This document shows, piece by piece, positions 1 to 13,000 of a stretch of DNA of 64,000 nucleotides. The notes beneath the pieces were generated by a model, which made no database searches, had not been told where the DNA came from, and was given only the letters and a program-made list of their open reading frames with translations. The DNA is taken from positions 7,171,147-7,235,146 of the forward strand of contig CM037470.1 in the NCBI GenBank assembly GCA_021014325.1, written 5' to 3'. Numbering within the stretch: position 1 is the stretch's first letter; each line of letters starts with the position of its first letter. Source of the DNA: Plazaster borealis. Lineage: Eukaryota > Echinodermata > Asteroidea > Forcipulatida > Labidiasteridae. A program made the translations under genes and the position numbers.

Positions 1-369
1 TCAAGAGAAAAACCACCTACATTTCAAACCATATACTTGCTCAACAGACACCTCTGAAATACTGAGAATGTATTGTTACTGTCAAAAAGTATTTTTGAGA
101 ATACACCGTACCAGAGAGCATTTTTAAAAGTCTCACATAAGTAATGTATCAACATTTACAAGCACCCCCCCCCCCGTTTTTCAACACGGATCTACGCCAC
201 TGCATCTGATGTGACTACATCAGAAAGCCTTTATGTTATGTCTCATAGCCCAGTGTAAGACTGTCGTCGGTGTTCACTCACGTTGTCTTTTGTGGGACTC
301 TTTATGTCATTCGGTATGTCACAAGGACACTATGGGTCGCCGTTTGTCAATTGTGTAGCGTATTTTTGA
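1..369. other. Gene-free stretch with poly-C tract
   Basis: I see no coding signal here. A short poly-C run lies near 166-175. The last part leads into the palindromic repeat cluster. Confidence 0.5.
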
Positions 370-860
370 CATGTTTTTACCATGGTTTGTAACAATTAGA
401 TGTAAACCATGGAGATTGAATCGTCTCCAAAACATGGTTTTTAAACCATGAAAAATTAAGCACCTTCAAAACATGGTTTATAAACCAAAACAAATTTAAG
501 CATTTTCAAAACATGGTTTATAAACCATGAAATTTTAAGCACCTTGCATTTTCAAAACATGGTTTAAAAACCATGAAAATTTAAGCATCTCCAAAACATG
601 GTTTTATAAACAATGAAAATTGAAGCATTTTCAAAACATGGTTTATAAACCATGAAATTTAAGCATCTTCAAAACATGGTTTATAAACCATGAAAATTAT
701 AGCATCATAAAACATGGTTTACAAATAATGGTTTATAAACCATGAAAATTTAAGCACCTTCAAAACATGGTTTACAAATCATGGTTTATAAACCATGAAA
801 ACCGTGTGTGTTCAAAAACATGGTTTATAAACCATAAAAAACTGTGTGTTAAAAAATCAT
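370..860. repeat. Degenerate array built on an 18-bp palindrome
   Basis: About ten irregularly spaced copies of the self-complementary core CATGGTTTATAAACCATG, or one-mismatch forms, are separated by AT-rich spacers such as AAAATTTAAGCACCTTCAAA. The spacing is roughly 35-60 bp. Related cores recur at 2,740-2,935. Every unit can fold into a short hairpin. It is probably the terminal or subterminal part of a mobile element; no coding potential was seen. Confidence 0.75.
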
Positions 861-874
861 CTCTTTATAAATAG

Positions 875-2060
875 CCGTGTATGTTATTGGATCTCCTCCC
901 TGGATACCGCATCAAACCTCGCCAAAGTTACACGGAAGAAAGGAGTTGGCTTCGTCTAGACACTCATTTATTTTTGAACAAAATCCGTTCAGAATTGACA
1001 GATTTATGAGCAAAAAAACACCAACATTTATGGGTTTTTGCGCGCCGTTATCACTGTTGCTATGGGCCGCGCGCGCGTACAGTGCAAGCAAAGAACTGTT
1101 GCTTTGGGCTGCGCGCGCGTACAGTGCAAGCAAAGAACAATGCCAACGCACGGGATCACGGGAAACGGAGGCAGGCACGGAGGCGCGGGTTAGTGGGATG
1201 GGAGAGGAAGGGGACGGGGGAACGGCACCTTTTATTTGTTACGGAGGGACGAGGGCATCCTCTCCCCCAACACGCATGCGGCTCCATTTTTTCAGGACAT
1301 GCATCCATCCTCAAGCATATTATGACAAACTGAATAAAACACGCCTTAAAAGTTTACGCATGGGGACATTAATTTTTATTTTAAACCTCGCGGCATATAC
1401 ACCTCTTTTGTTATCCCCCTCCCCTACACACGATTTTCTTTGTAATTCGGAAATGCCGGGAAGCAAATTATTACAAACTAAATAAAACACGCCTTAGAAA
1501 TGCCAGGAAGCAAATATGATAAACTGAATAAAACACACCTTAAAAAAATTACGCTAACACGTTTAAGGAGATAAAACACAAACACAATATTTAGCCTAAA
1601 TTTCAAACTGTTTTTTATTATTACGCTAGCACGTTAAACCAGATGGATTTTAAATTTCTTAAAGTCTTTGGCTTTTTTTTCAATTTCAAAATTTCAAACT
1701 GTTTTTTGTTATTACGCTAGCACGTTTAACCAGATGGTTTTAAATTTCTTAAAGTCTTTGACTTTTTTTCAATTTCAAACTGGGTTTTTTTATTAACCAG
1801 ATAAAGTCATACTAGAGAAATTTACACGGAAGAAAGGAGCTGACTTCATCTTGACATATTTTTGAACAAAATCCGTTCAAAATTGACCGAGTTATGGGCA
1901 AAAAACATTTTATGGGGTTTTTTTCGCACCGTTGTCACTGTTGCTATGCGCCGTTTTCACTGTTGCTATGGGCCGCGCGCGCGTACAGTGCAAGCAAAGA
2001 ACAATGCCAACGCACGGGATCACGGTAAACGGAGGCGGGCACGGAGGCGCGGATTAGAGC
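875..2060 (+). repeat. Dispersed repeat block A, with internal duplications
   Basis: A segment containing the GC motif GCGCGCGCGTACAGTGCAAG occurs three times here: near 1,069-1,095, 1,114-1,135 and 1,974-1,996. Longer flanking sequence is repeated between 875-1,190 and 1,821-2,060. The block recurs at 36,238-36,446. A separate roughly 89-bp tandem duplication lies at about 1,605-1,785. Open frames in this block, including one of 202 codons, look like chance openings in repeat DNA, because the encoded sequence itself is a tandem repeat of the GC motif. Confidence 0.65.
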
Positions 2061-2092
2061 ACGTGGGACGGGAAGAGGAAAGGGCAGGGGTA

Positions 2093-2285
2093 ACGCATCA
2101 CGCCCTTGCACTATGGTCAGATCATCATCAGTGCACACAGTTGACAGTAAAACTAACACTAACACTGATGTCTTGATGTGATCTGATGATGTCATCGCAA
2201 CTTTACTGTCGTCACGTGGTCATTGTGTAACGCATGACCCCTTGCACGATGATCAGATCATCAACAGTGCACATTGTTATGCGTA
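2093..2285 (+). repeat. Two related units of about 130 bp
   Basis: The string with CCCTTGCACTATGGTCAGAT followed by CATCAGTGCACA recurs in diverged form near 2,240 as CCCTTGCACGATGATCAGAT. No gene was seen. Confidence 0.4.
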
Positions 2286-2307
2286 GCAGTTACTGCCCAG
2301 TTTACCT

Positions 2308-2747
2308 GTCTAGCGGGACCCGCAGTACAGGAATTTGCACAAAACAAAGAACATTGCAAAAACGCGTACAAGTGCGCAAACGGGGATAATGAACGGGACG
2401 GGAACTAAATTAATTCGACTGACAAATAATACAAAATGGGAAAAAAGGGACGAGAAAAATAATAATGAACAGGACGGAAACAATTAACGGGGCAGGGGAA
2501 ATAATACGGGAAAGAAAAAAAGAAAATGGACTAATAAATGATACGGGAAAGGAACATAATAAACTGAACGGGAAAAAAGTAAACGAAACGGGGTACAAAC
2601 AGGGACAGGTTAATTTGTAACGTGACATCACACTTTGCTTAGCAATTAAGATTGATACAAAGTTAAGATCAATCTTAGTGCTTTGTGAAATCGGAACAGC
2701 GCGGAACTTTAGCAGGACCCGCGCGTAGCGCGGGTTTCCCGCTAGTG
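2308..2747 (+). mobile_element. Possible non-autonomous Helitron-like element
   Basis: The left end reads TCTAGCGGGACCCGC. The right end has an 8-bp stem hairpin (ACCCGCGC, loop GTA, GCGCGGGT) at 2,717-2,735, followed about ten bases later by CCCGCTAG and then T. A TC start, a subterminal hairpin and a CTAG end resemble Helitrons. However, the base before the left end is G and not A, and the two ends also share an inverted CTAGCGGG, so a TIR element is possible. No Rep/helicase coding was seen. Confidence 0.35.
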
Positions 2748-2940
2748 GTTTATTAACCATAAAAACCGTGTGTTAAAAAATCATGGTTTATAAACCATAA
2801 AAACCGAACGTTGTTTCATCCAACCTCCTTCCCAAGCACCGAACTGAAGCTAACAATTTTTGAACACACGGTTTTGTGGTTTATAAACCATAATTTTTGA
2901 ACACACGGTTTTTATGGTTTATAAACGATGAATTGTAAAC
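2740..2940. repeat. Second cluster of the GGTTTATAAACC palindrome
   Basis: Palindromic cores near 2,786, 2,880 and 2,918 match those of 370-860. The spacer phrase AAAACCGTGTGTT is read here in both orientations. The two clusters flank the 0.9-2.7 kb repeat block, as the ends of one large composite element would. Confidence 0.6.
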
Positions 2941-3912
2941 CATGTTTTATTATGCTATATAGAAACCGTGTGTTTATTTTGTCTATAATAAGCATTGATG
3001 ACCATACCGTAAAACTAAGATTAATTAAACACAATAGTGGTTTATTTCTATTTTGCGGTTTATTTCTCTTTAAACTATTACACAATTCTCACTATAGCTG
3101 TGTATTTGGTTATATGAAATTAAATAATTTCTGTAGCTTTTCTTATTATTTTGTTTTTAAATTTAGGAAAGTTAATTTTGCATCTTTTGCAAAGCTTGTC
3201 ACTCATCATAATACTGTAGCTGTGAAGTTCACTAGCTTTTTCTTATTATTGGTATTATTATTTTTTCTCTTTTCTCTTTTTCCTTTCGTTTCTTTGTTTA
3301 TGTCCTTGGTTTGTTTGCTGTAGTCTTGTTTTATTGTTCCTGTTTTGGTGTAGTTCTTTTTTGAATTTTGTGAATATTTTTTTGTTTTATTTCACTAAGA
3401 ATATTCTACTAAGGGTTTGTAAAGTCATATGAGTATATATAATTAACGGGTTATTTGCACAATTGACAGTGTCCAGTTTACAGAAATAACATGAATTATT
3501 CATTTAATGAAACTTAATCGTGTTATTTTTTCTTTTCTTTTTCATTAGCGAAACTTTCATTTGTTCAAGATCTCAATAAAGGGTTGACAGATCTGGTAAA
3601 AGGAAAGCTCTTCTCCTAGCTGTTGGTTTGTGTTTCGTGTCCATGTTTCCTAAGCATCATCGTAGCAAGTCTTCTTACTGTACGAAAACATGGCAAACGA
3701 ATATTTAATGCATGAGTCAATATAACAGAGTCAATATAAAAAGGCATAAAATATGGTTTTTTTTGTCTGCTATATACAATTATAAAACTACTAACCAGAA
3801 ATACTATGGGTATAAGAAGTCAATGTTTAACATTGAATCATTGTTATTATTTTTTCAATAATTGAACCAAAAAGTCCGTAAAGGTAAATCGAACAATAGT
3901 GAACAAACTCAC

Positions 3913-3918
3913 TTTATT
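3913..3918 (-). terminator. Polyadenylation signal of metalloprotease copy 1
   Basis: AATAAA on the minus strand lies about 90 bp past the TAA stop at 4008-4010. It is preserved in copy 2, which supports 4008-4143 as the terminal coding exon even though the stop overlaps a donor-like GGTAAGA. Confidence 0.7.
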
Positions 3919-4007
3919 TTGTATTTTCCCTCCCTCGAGATATAACCTAATTAGGTAGGAAGATACTTGTGCGGTGATAATAGTATAGTCATAACACATT
4001 AATGGTC

Positions 4008-7000
4008 TTACCCAACAAAAGCACAATAGTAGTCTCTGCTGCATGTAGACCAATCCCTGTACACCTTGTATTTACTGACGTTTGGATTCATAATGTATTT
4101 ATCGGGACCACATTCAACTGGTACATCGTGCTTCATCGACAGGCTGCGTAAATAAGTATGTAAATAAAATATATTATAGCCCTAGCAAATACAACCGAAT
4201 ACTCCAAAAACTCCGGGGTCAGAATTGACCTGGAATCCCGGACCCGCGGAGCTTGACCCATTTTGGGTCAGTATGACCCGGAATCTGGGTCAAAATAGGT
4301 CAAACTTACGCAGAAACCGAGTTTAATCCCATTCTTCAACCAATCAACTTGACCCATAAATAGGTGTGGCCTCCGTGTGACCCGGTACCGGGTCAAATTT
4401 TAGAACAACCTAATACCAAGTGTTTGTTGAATTCTAACGCCTTTTTTTTTATCGTGAAACAAACAGCAGCTCTGTATAGAGCAGATCACCGTTTTATATT
4501 TTCTACCTGAAGTATGGTTGCTTATTACGGCAGGTAATGATGTGCTTTGGATCCGAGTTCCTGTTTCGTCAGCCATTTTAAAGCCACGAGTTGACTGTAT
4601 GGCTAAAAACAAACGAGGAGTTTCATCTTTAACATTTTGCTCGGTCAGTCATTTTAAATCTACATGATTGTGTCTGTTTTGTGGCATGATTAATGAGGGC
4701 ACCTCCGTAATCCACTTTACATACCCATAAATTAACTGTTTTACCGGCTATTAAATAAAATAATGAGGAGTCTGGGATCCGACATCTGCTCCGTAAACAA
4801 TTTTAAATTCCTAAGTCATCTCTGAAAGTTGAGTCTCTTTGACTAGATAGCACCATGGGGTACTTTTGGGACGCTAGGTGGCAGCAGACTTACCAGGTAA
4901 ATCCATATGTTCTCGGTAATGTGCGCATGCTCAGAACTTCGTAAACAATGGAAATTTACCTGCAAAGTCTGCTGCCACCTAGCGTTCCAAAGTTTCTCAT
5001 TAAGAAAGTTTGACACAAGTCATGGTAGGTAAAGTCCCACAGCTATTGATCAATCTTATGCTAATGATTACATGTGACGTACTTATGACCGATCTCGTGA
5101 CACATGGTACCTGCGATCGATGACACTGCCCGATGTATTGTGACAGATACCGAGGATTTCTTACCGCACGACGCGAGGACAGCAAGTCCAGTTTTACCTT
5201 TAACGGGATATCTATTGAAAACAAATACATTTATACAAGATATTACAAAACAATTGTTTCAAGCGACAGACATGTGATGTTGTAAATAATTCAACAAACG
5301 CTCAAATCATTCCAGACTTATTTCTACCATCCCTTACATAAAGATATTCAATAACGACCAAAGGTGGTAAAAGTGACTAAGGGGAAGGGGGTTGTCACAC
5401 GAGGCAACTTTTACAGGCAACTTGGAGGCAACCAACTGCAGTGCATGCTATGGGATCACTTTGGTAGCACAGGAGTAATTTTTAAAACAATGTCTTACGA
5501 TCCCCAAGAATAACATGTGCACATTCAAATGTGAATGCGTTCTCTTCTTGGAGATTTCCTGCAACTGGATACCTGTAAATTGTCTCGTGTGACATGAAAC
5601 TTAGACCGTCCTCATGCATTGACGTCATCACACCGCCATCTTAGAGGTAAAACTCTGACGAAACGATGGAAACGCGCATCTTTGTATGCGCGGCGCACAG
5701 GATGAGCCAATTTTAAACTAGCTTTCTTTTGACCTCTAGCCGAAGGAAATGACGTCATGTGCAGAAAGTCTTTAATGATGTGAACGACTTACCCAGAAAC
5801 AAATGCAGCATTGTCCCAGTGTTGTGGATCAGACTTGGGTGGATTTGCCGTGCCGCAGTAATCTTTAGCCGCCCTCAAAGTCGCTCCTATACTTTCATTT
5901 GACTTGAATACTGTCTACATATTAAGGTACAAATCAAAGGTAGAATATTATACAAATAATGAATGTTTATGAGTGCAATGGTAAGAATATTTTCATGAGT
6001 TGAAAGATTGAATGTTCCATTCAACGAGGCGAAGCCAAGTTGAATGGAACATTCCATCTTTCAACGAATGAAAATATTCTTTCTATTGCACGAATGAAAA
6101 ACATTCATTATTTGTTTTATATAACATCCAAGTACATCTTTGTCATTTGATTGAAGGATACCACTATACTACTTCTTAGTGTACAAAGTTCCGTCATCTT
6201 TCCTCAGACTACCATCAAACCGCAATAAGAAATTATCAAGTTCTACATCACCGTAAGCTTCCACTGCTTCCAATGCTGTTCTGGAACTCTTAGCATATGA
6301 ATTTAGTCTTCCTACGGCGAATTTGATTTGTTTCTTAGTATTTGTAGCATCAGACGGATCAATTAAATCAGGAATTTCGCCGTCGTTAAGCAGCACAAAA
6401 TTATTTGAAGCTTCCGCCATCTTTAATCGAATAATCACTTTCGTCAGTGGAGGGCGGGCGAGCGTGCAATAGAACAAATCGGATGGAACGAAAAATTCAC
6501 GGTGAATGGCGTAGCGTGCAATGGTACGTTTATTTGCTATCACGTGACGGACATTCCTCCAATCAAATGGTAAGGATCTGCTTGGGTGTTAAATAAAAAG
6601 CACTAACAGTTAGTTTAACACAGGCTTTAATAATATCGTTTGCACGTTAGCTTTGGGCCAGTACTTTGCTTATTCTTATCAAGAACAAACAAATAATGCA
6701 TTACCTTACATAAAAATTCGTTTATTTATTAAGTTGAAGATTAGATGAAGTAGTGAGTATTGAACTGGATGATGCTAACTTTTGTTTTAGTAAAACGTTT
6801 ACTTACCAGCCTTCAACCATCATAATTTAATTTATAATAAAAACTATAGTTGTAATTAAATTACGGCTTCACTGCAAAAACTGGGGTGTTGAAATTGACA
6901 TCACGAGTGTTATCACAAATAATCAAAATTTACTCCATAGGGTGCTATAATAACACTAATTTCTGCCAAAACAATTACACTGGTGTTATTTTAACACCAT

Positions 7001-10000
7001 ATTATTAGAATTTTGATTTTCTCTTCGGTATCTATATGTGGCAACACCCATGGTGTCAATTTGAACACCCCCGTTTTTGCAGTGTAGCAAGTAAGTGTGT
7101 CTATATAATGTATGCAGTTAACAAACTCCTACCTCGTCGGCAAAATAAGCCGCATAAACTAACTTTGGAACCAAGTTCGTTCCAACCAGAGATGGCTTTT
7201 GGAAGACGCCTTTTACCTGCATTTCAAAAAAAAATAGCAACAACACTCTCAATTAAAAAAAAATGATGTCATAGATTGTTTGTTTGTTTGTTTGTTTGTT
7301 TGTTTGTTTGTTTGTATATAATTAAACACGGACAAAGTGCAAACAGGAAAAAAAAAACTATGTAGTATTGGTGGTTAGAATTTGTTTATTTCCTCACCAA
7401 GTTAAACAGGGCCAAATATTCCGAATAGAAAGTGTCTCCAGCTTTCTGCCAGGCTTGGTAGTCATAAAACAATGCCAGCTCAAGATATTTGGTTGACTGT
7501 CCTTCACACGAGAATGATTCGTTCTCAACTTCATCTTCCTGCAAATCATCCAAATCTTCGTCCCCTGTGAAACATCAATGTATAATTGTATTTTAAATCA
7601 GTGTAAAACGGGATGTTATTTCCATTCAGCAAGTAATGTTAGCGTAAAACTTTGTACACCTTGTGACTGTGGAGCTGAACATCAGACGGCTGTGCGGCCC
7701 CTAAATGTAGCCCGAGCCCTAAATGTCACCCGACCTAAATGTAGCCCAAACCTGTACCTAAATGTCGCCCGACCTAAATGTAGCCCCAAACCTGTACCTA
7801 AATGTCGCCCCGACCTAAATGTAGCCCCAAACATGTACCTAAATGTCGCCCCGACCAAAATGTAGCCCCAAACATGTACCTAAATGTCGCCCGACCAATG
7901 TAGACGCAACGTTGTACCTAAAGTTATAGTGTGATTTTAATTTATTTATTTATTATTATTAATATTTTTTGGGGGGTGGGGGAACGGGCTGTAAAAGTTT
8001 GCTTTCTTATAATTATTTGTTCTTAGCCATAGACATGAACCTATTACTAAATTTTCGTCGTAGGAAGTCTGTGGATGTTCAATCTAAGCATGGAGGTAAG
8101 ATTTACTTCAAACTTTTACTGAGGACAAGCCGATTGCGTTGTTTCCATTGTTCGACACCGCTACCGACCCCCCCCCCACCCCACCCCCATAAAAAACTTT
8201 GAACACTCTGGATGCTGCGGTTCCAGGACTCTTTCCGGTATATGTAAGACGGAGAAGGACTTCTGGTGTCAAAAGTCCTGCAGCGGTAGTGTGCTCGCTC
8301 ACAAACTGCCTTAATCGCCAGTGAAATTATGGTTATAGTTAGTCTGTCCATGTCCTTGCTCTGGTATTTAAATACAAATGTAATTATTACTTCATGATTA
8401 AGAGTTAAGAATTAGGTAGGCTTAAAATCCTTTTCTTTAAGGGAAATGTTAAGTGAAAATGACATTTCAATCAGTTTTAATTATTTTATTTTTTTCGAGG
8501 GGGTAGCATAGAAATTTCGTCTACAATTTTGTTGATATGATTCATCCGTAAACTTGCCAAGTGTTTCTTTTTTTTACTTACAAAAAAAAGATTATTATTA
8601 ATTTGATCATGGTATGATTTCTATTCCGTCGGATTTGAATTGATGCTAACCACCGTTCAGATATTTACATTTACTCTGTGTGCAAAAATCATATCTCGTG
8701 AACCAAAAAGGGTTTGGACTTTAAGCTAACCATGTACTTAAACCCAGTGTGTCGATGAAACCGCAAAAGTTTTCGGGATGATGACGTCATCGATGACGTC
8801 ATCATCAATGTTTAATATTTAGACCAATCATATCTGGAGAACCATAATTACTACACACAAGATATTTGGACCATGTGAAGGCCTAATGAATGAGTTGAAC
8901 CCGCTATGTGGGCATGTTCTTAGACACGGAGTCCCCATACACTGTGCACAAGCAATGGGTACAGGAATATACCCATATCCCGGATCAACCACGGCGCAGT
9001 GCTCAGTGCACAATGCAATGGGTACAGGAGTATGGCCATATCACGGGTCCACAGCACCGCGACGTTGATACAAGTTGGGATGTGTTGTTGTTACACATCC
9101 AAAATTTACGCGTCATGCCGAACACCTTGTTTTTGTTTTAACAAAAATTTAAGTCTAGTTTTAAATGTTTTTGTTTGAAGCGAGTCAAACAACTCGCCTT
9201 AAAATTCATTGTGGCTATCATTACAATCATGAGTTAGGTCGGGCGACATTTAGGTACATGTTTGGGGCTACATTAGGTCGGGCGACATTTAGGTACATGT
9301 TGGTGGCATTTAGGTCGGAGCGACTTTTAGGTACAGGTTTGGGACTACATTTAGATTGGGCGACATTTAGGTACAGGTTTGGGGCTACATTTAGGTCGGG
9401 GTGACATTTAGGTACAGGTTTGGGGCTACATTTAGGTCGGGCGACATTTAGGTACAGGTTTTGGCCTACATTTAGGTCAGGCGACATTTAGGGCTCGGGC
9501 AAGCACCCAGAGATCTAACTATTCCCTATGGGTTTACTGGTTTCAGAAACAAGAAGAAGAAGAATCTTTTTACAACCCGTGGTCGCATAACTTACGGCAT
9601 AGCTGTCACAAATGTAACACTTACTTTGGGTAGTATACAATACATTATAATTATCAGGTGCTTCACCTTTACGTATGTTAAAGTTGGGATGATAGACAGT
9701 AGAACCCTTGCATATGACGTCACAAGTCCAAACAGTGTTCTCACTGGGGTCATCAAAGACCTTTTATCATCGGATGAGAGTGTGGGCATCGCGTACACGC
9801 GTGCACGTTTCTATTGTTTGACCTCAGGGCCCAATATCATAGAGCTGCTTATAAGCACACAAGGTATGCTCAGCAAAATTAAATGATGCTTACCACAATA
9901 AGGTCACCAGCCAAAATGACACGTCACGTACGATCTCTGACTGGTATTCTGTTCATTCTTGCTTAGCAGAAATGTGTTAAACAATATTTTCTGCTAAAGC

Positions 10001-13000
10001 GGCTCTATGAAATTGGGTCAGATGAGAGAGTGTGCAGCGCCTACACTACACGCATACATGTTCTCATTGTTTGACCTCAGCTATAGAGCGGTCAAGGGGT
10101 TTGTTATTCCTTACCTACTCCACACAAAACATCGTCGTCACTGCCTTTGTACACGACATGTGGTTGACCAAGTCCTAACGTTTTCATCTCCAGTGCATAC
10201 TTCCCGCTCACGGGTTGGACTACCATCGTTCCCTTTTCATAGAAAATGATTGCAGTCTACAAAAGAGTATAGAAGTACAGTAAAACTGTTAAACATTCTC
10301 AACATAACTAACTGTAACACAGCTGTACGTGGATTACTGGGACATGGTCAACAAATAAGTTTCGATATTTAATTGGTTTTTTTTTAATAAAGCTTTAGTT
10401 TCTCTCCTAAAGTAAAGGCAAATAGAAAGAGGTATCCACCAAAGCACCAAAATAACTTTTTAACATTCCGATTTGCCGAGAGAAGATCACGTTGGCAGGA
10501 AATCTTCCAAGTGTCGCCATTTTATATGTAACGGCTTCAATACATTCCGGTCATTACGGTACTCAATGTAAAATATATTCGTACGCGTACATACGCACGA
10601 CCTTTGAGCATCGCGTGCAATATTTTACCCTTCGCGAAACGGGCATTCATGAATGGGAATAAAAGAGTTACCAGGTCTGAATTTAATGGCTGTTAATAAA
10701 CCTGCCAGCGTAATGGCTGTCCGATAAAGGATCGGGCCGAAATCACATGGCCACAACCCTGCTAGTTTTAAGCGGCTGTTTAAGACCTCGTCGCCACTCT
10801 TGTATTCCCATAATATTTAAAAATGGTTTACGGATTCGGCCTAAGTAGGCTACTTAAGATTACACTGAGACATGAGGTAATTTTGAAAAATAGTTGGTCA
10901 CTTAAATTAATAAGAAAGTTACGAGCAGTGATGGGGGTACAGGTAGGTTAACAACAAACACTTACCAATCCATGACTGGTTTCTGCCGAGACAATTGACT
11001 CCGGGTCAGAGGTCACGAGTCCAGAGTACATGCGATCGGTACGGAGTGGGATCGTAAATTCTCCTTCCTCAGAGATTCTCACCATTTCTTTTGTAACAAC
11101 GCCTTTGTCGTCATGATGTAGGTTCAAGTGAAGAGTTTCTCCAAAGGCATCTACAGTAATCTGGAGAGAATTTGCAGGAGACTCATCGCTGGTGATTGAT
11201 ACAGCGCCCTCTTCCGTTAGTAACTTAGGGTACACAATTTCGTACTCGGGTGCTGTTCGAAACAAATATTAAAAACACCATCAATAAACAAAAACAAAAT
11301 AAAAACACCAACAACAAACACCTTATTTGTAGTACACAACACATGTAATTGAGCATTGATACGGCAGATGCTAAATAAACATTTCAAGACCTGATGCATG
11401 CATCAATTATCCTGAAAGGTTTTTTTTAGTATAGATTGTATATTAACATGATGCCACCAGTCAGTTGCTATTAACTGTCCGATTGTAAACAAAAAATCAG
11501 GACCTCGACATTTTCCTCCATACAAGAAATTCCAAGTTCCCCCTTCTACACCTAGCCAAATAACATGAAAATTGTCTCGTTACCATCGGTTTTAATTGTT
11601 TTTGCCAGGGGGCAACAAAAAAATATCCTTCATTGACCAGCTCTCCCGGATTCCCATTAGGAATTGTACAACAATTCCATAGCATTGGGGTAATAGTTAC
11701 TACTGGGTGAAATGAACCATTTGATTGTCAGATGGCTTCTTTTGTAGACTTGTGCAAGGGTTCTGAGCAATGCCATGTTTGTTTATTTGGATGAATTGAG
11801 TGGGATGGTGTTGGAAGGGAGACCCCTATGACCCTATGACCCTAAGAGATTATGATGATGAGTTGTAGAGGCAGGGGAGGGGGGTGAAGTTGTATAAGCT
11901 CTACAAAGAGACAATTGTGGGCTCATCTAAAAAAGAATTGTTCTTGAATTTCTTGTATTAGTCAAAAGGGTCTCTGGTTTGAGCCGTTTGAAAGTGATTG
12001 TGTTCTCAACATAAAAGTATTGCACGCTTAATGATACAAGTGTGAGAGTATTTTTTGACGGTGTCACGTAGGGTTAATCTGTGATACAAATTAATATAAC
12101 AATAAGTTTTAGGAAATTGCTCTGATGAAGTCGAGTCATCTGGGTCGAAGAGGGGGTGTGCTGGTTTCGCGCCCCACAACCTTGAGGATTTATTTCCATA
12201 CTTTCACGAAACCATAATTCACAAGTCTCTGGGAATTTGTTCACAAGTTTCTCAAAATGTCAACTTTGCTTCTTACCATCGTCGTGATCTTGGACTCCAA
12301 AGATTCTGTATACCTCTGAGGATTCTAGTCTTATTGCTTTAGTCTTGATCAATGTTGGTGGGAGACCAGACTCTGAGTCTGAAGACAGATCCTGTAAAGT
12401 GGGTGGGTATAAAAGCGTTTTTATCTTTTGTTCTTATACCTTTTACGGACTAGAACAATTTTAACAATAATATTCATCAGGAGACTAATTTTTTTTCAAA
12501 TGACAAGCAGTAAGATTCAGTGTCTGGCAACAGACTCGAATTCACGAAGCAAAGAATTCGAGTTGTTGAGTAAGTGGCATGTGTGGACATATCCAGGTAG
12601 CAGCGATGGTTTAAAACCCTGCAAAGAGGTACATTGTCAGCAAATGCTGACATATTTTAATACTTTCATTGTCTTAACTACATCGTTCACACTGGTGAGT
12701 TCATTTGCCATATCCTAATCTGGACTATGCCACACGTGCCAGAGGGTGTCAACCAAAATGGTACGGAGCCCCTAAAGGGACAGGGGAAAAAACTAAGAAG
12801 GTAAAACCAACAATTGTTTATTCCCTCAAACTATTATTTAATTCCCTCGAAATGTTATTTTTGTTCCCTCGAAATATTAATTCATTACCTCGAAATATGT
12901 TTTCTTTCCCTTGAAATTTTATTTATTTCCTGGGAAACGGTTATTTCAGGGAACAAAATAACATTTTGAGTGGGCGAAATGTTATTTCGAGGGGACGAAA

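Noticed and set aside
877..1485. 202-codon ORF as a gene
   Set aside because: It spans tandem copies of repeat block A, which recur elsewhere with broken frames, and shows no domain or splice context.
4430..4800. Additional exon between the HEIGH exon and the last exon of the protease
   Set aside because: The region is a set of diverged TTTAAAATG...GGATCC repeats with stops in the needed phase, and the HEIGH exon joins the last exon directly to complete the zinc motif.
5000..5230. 76-codon minus-strand ORF (and its twin at 22182-22412) as a gene
   Set aside because: These frames run across exons 8 and 9 and their intron in the wrong frame; splicing explains the conserved sequence better.
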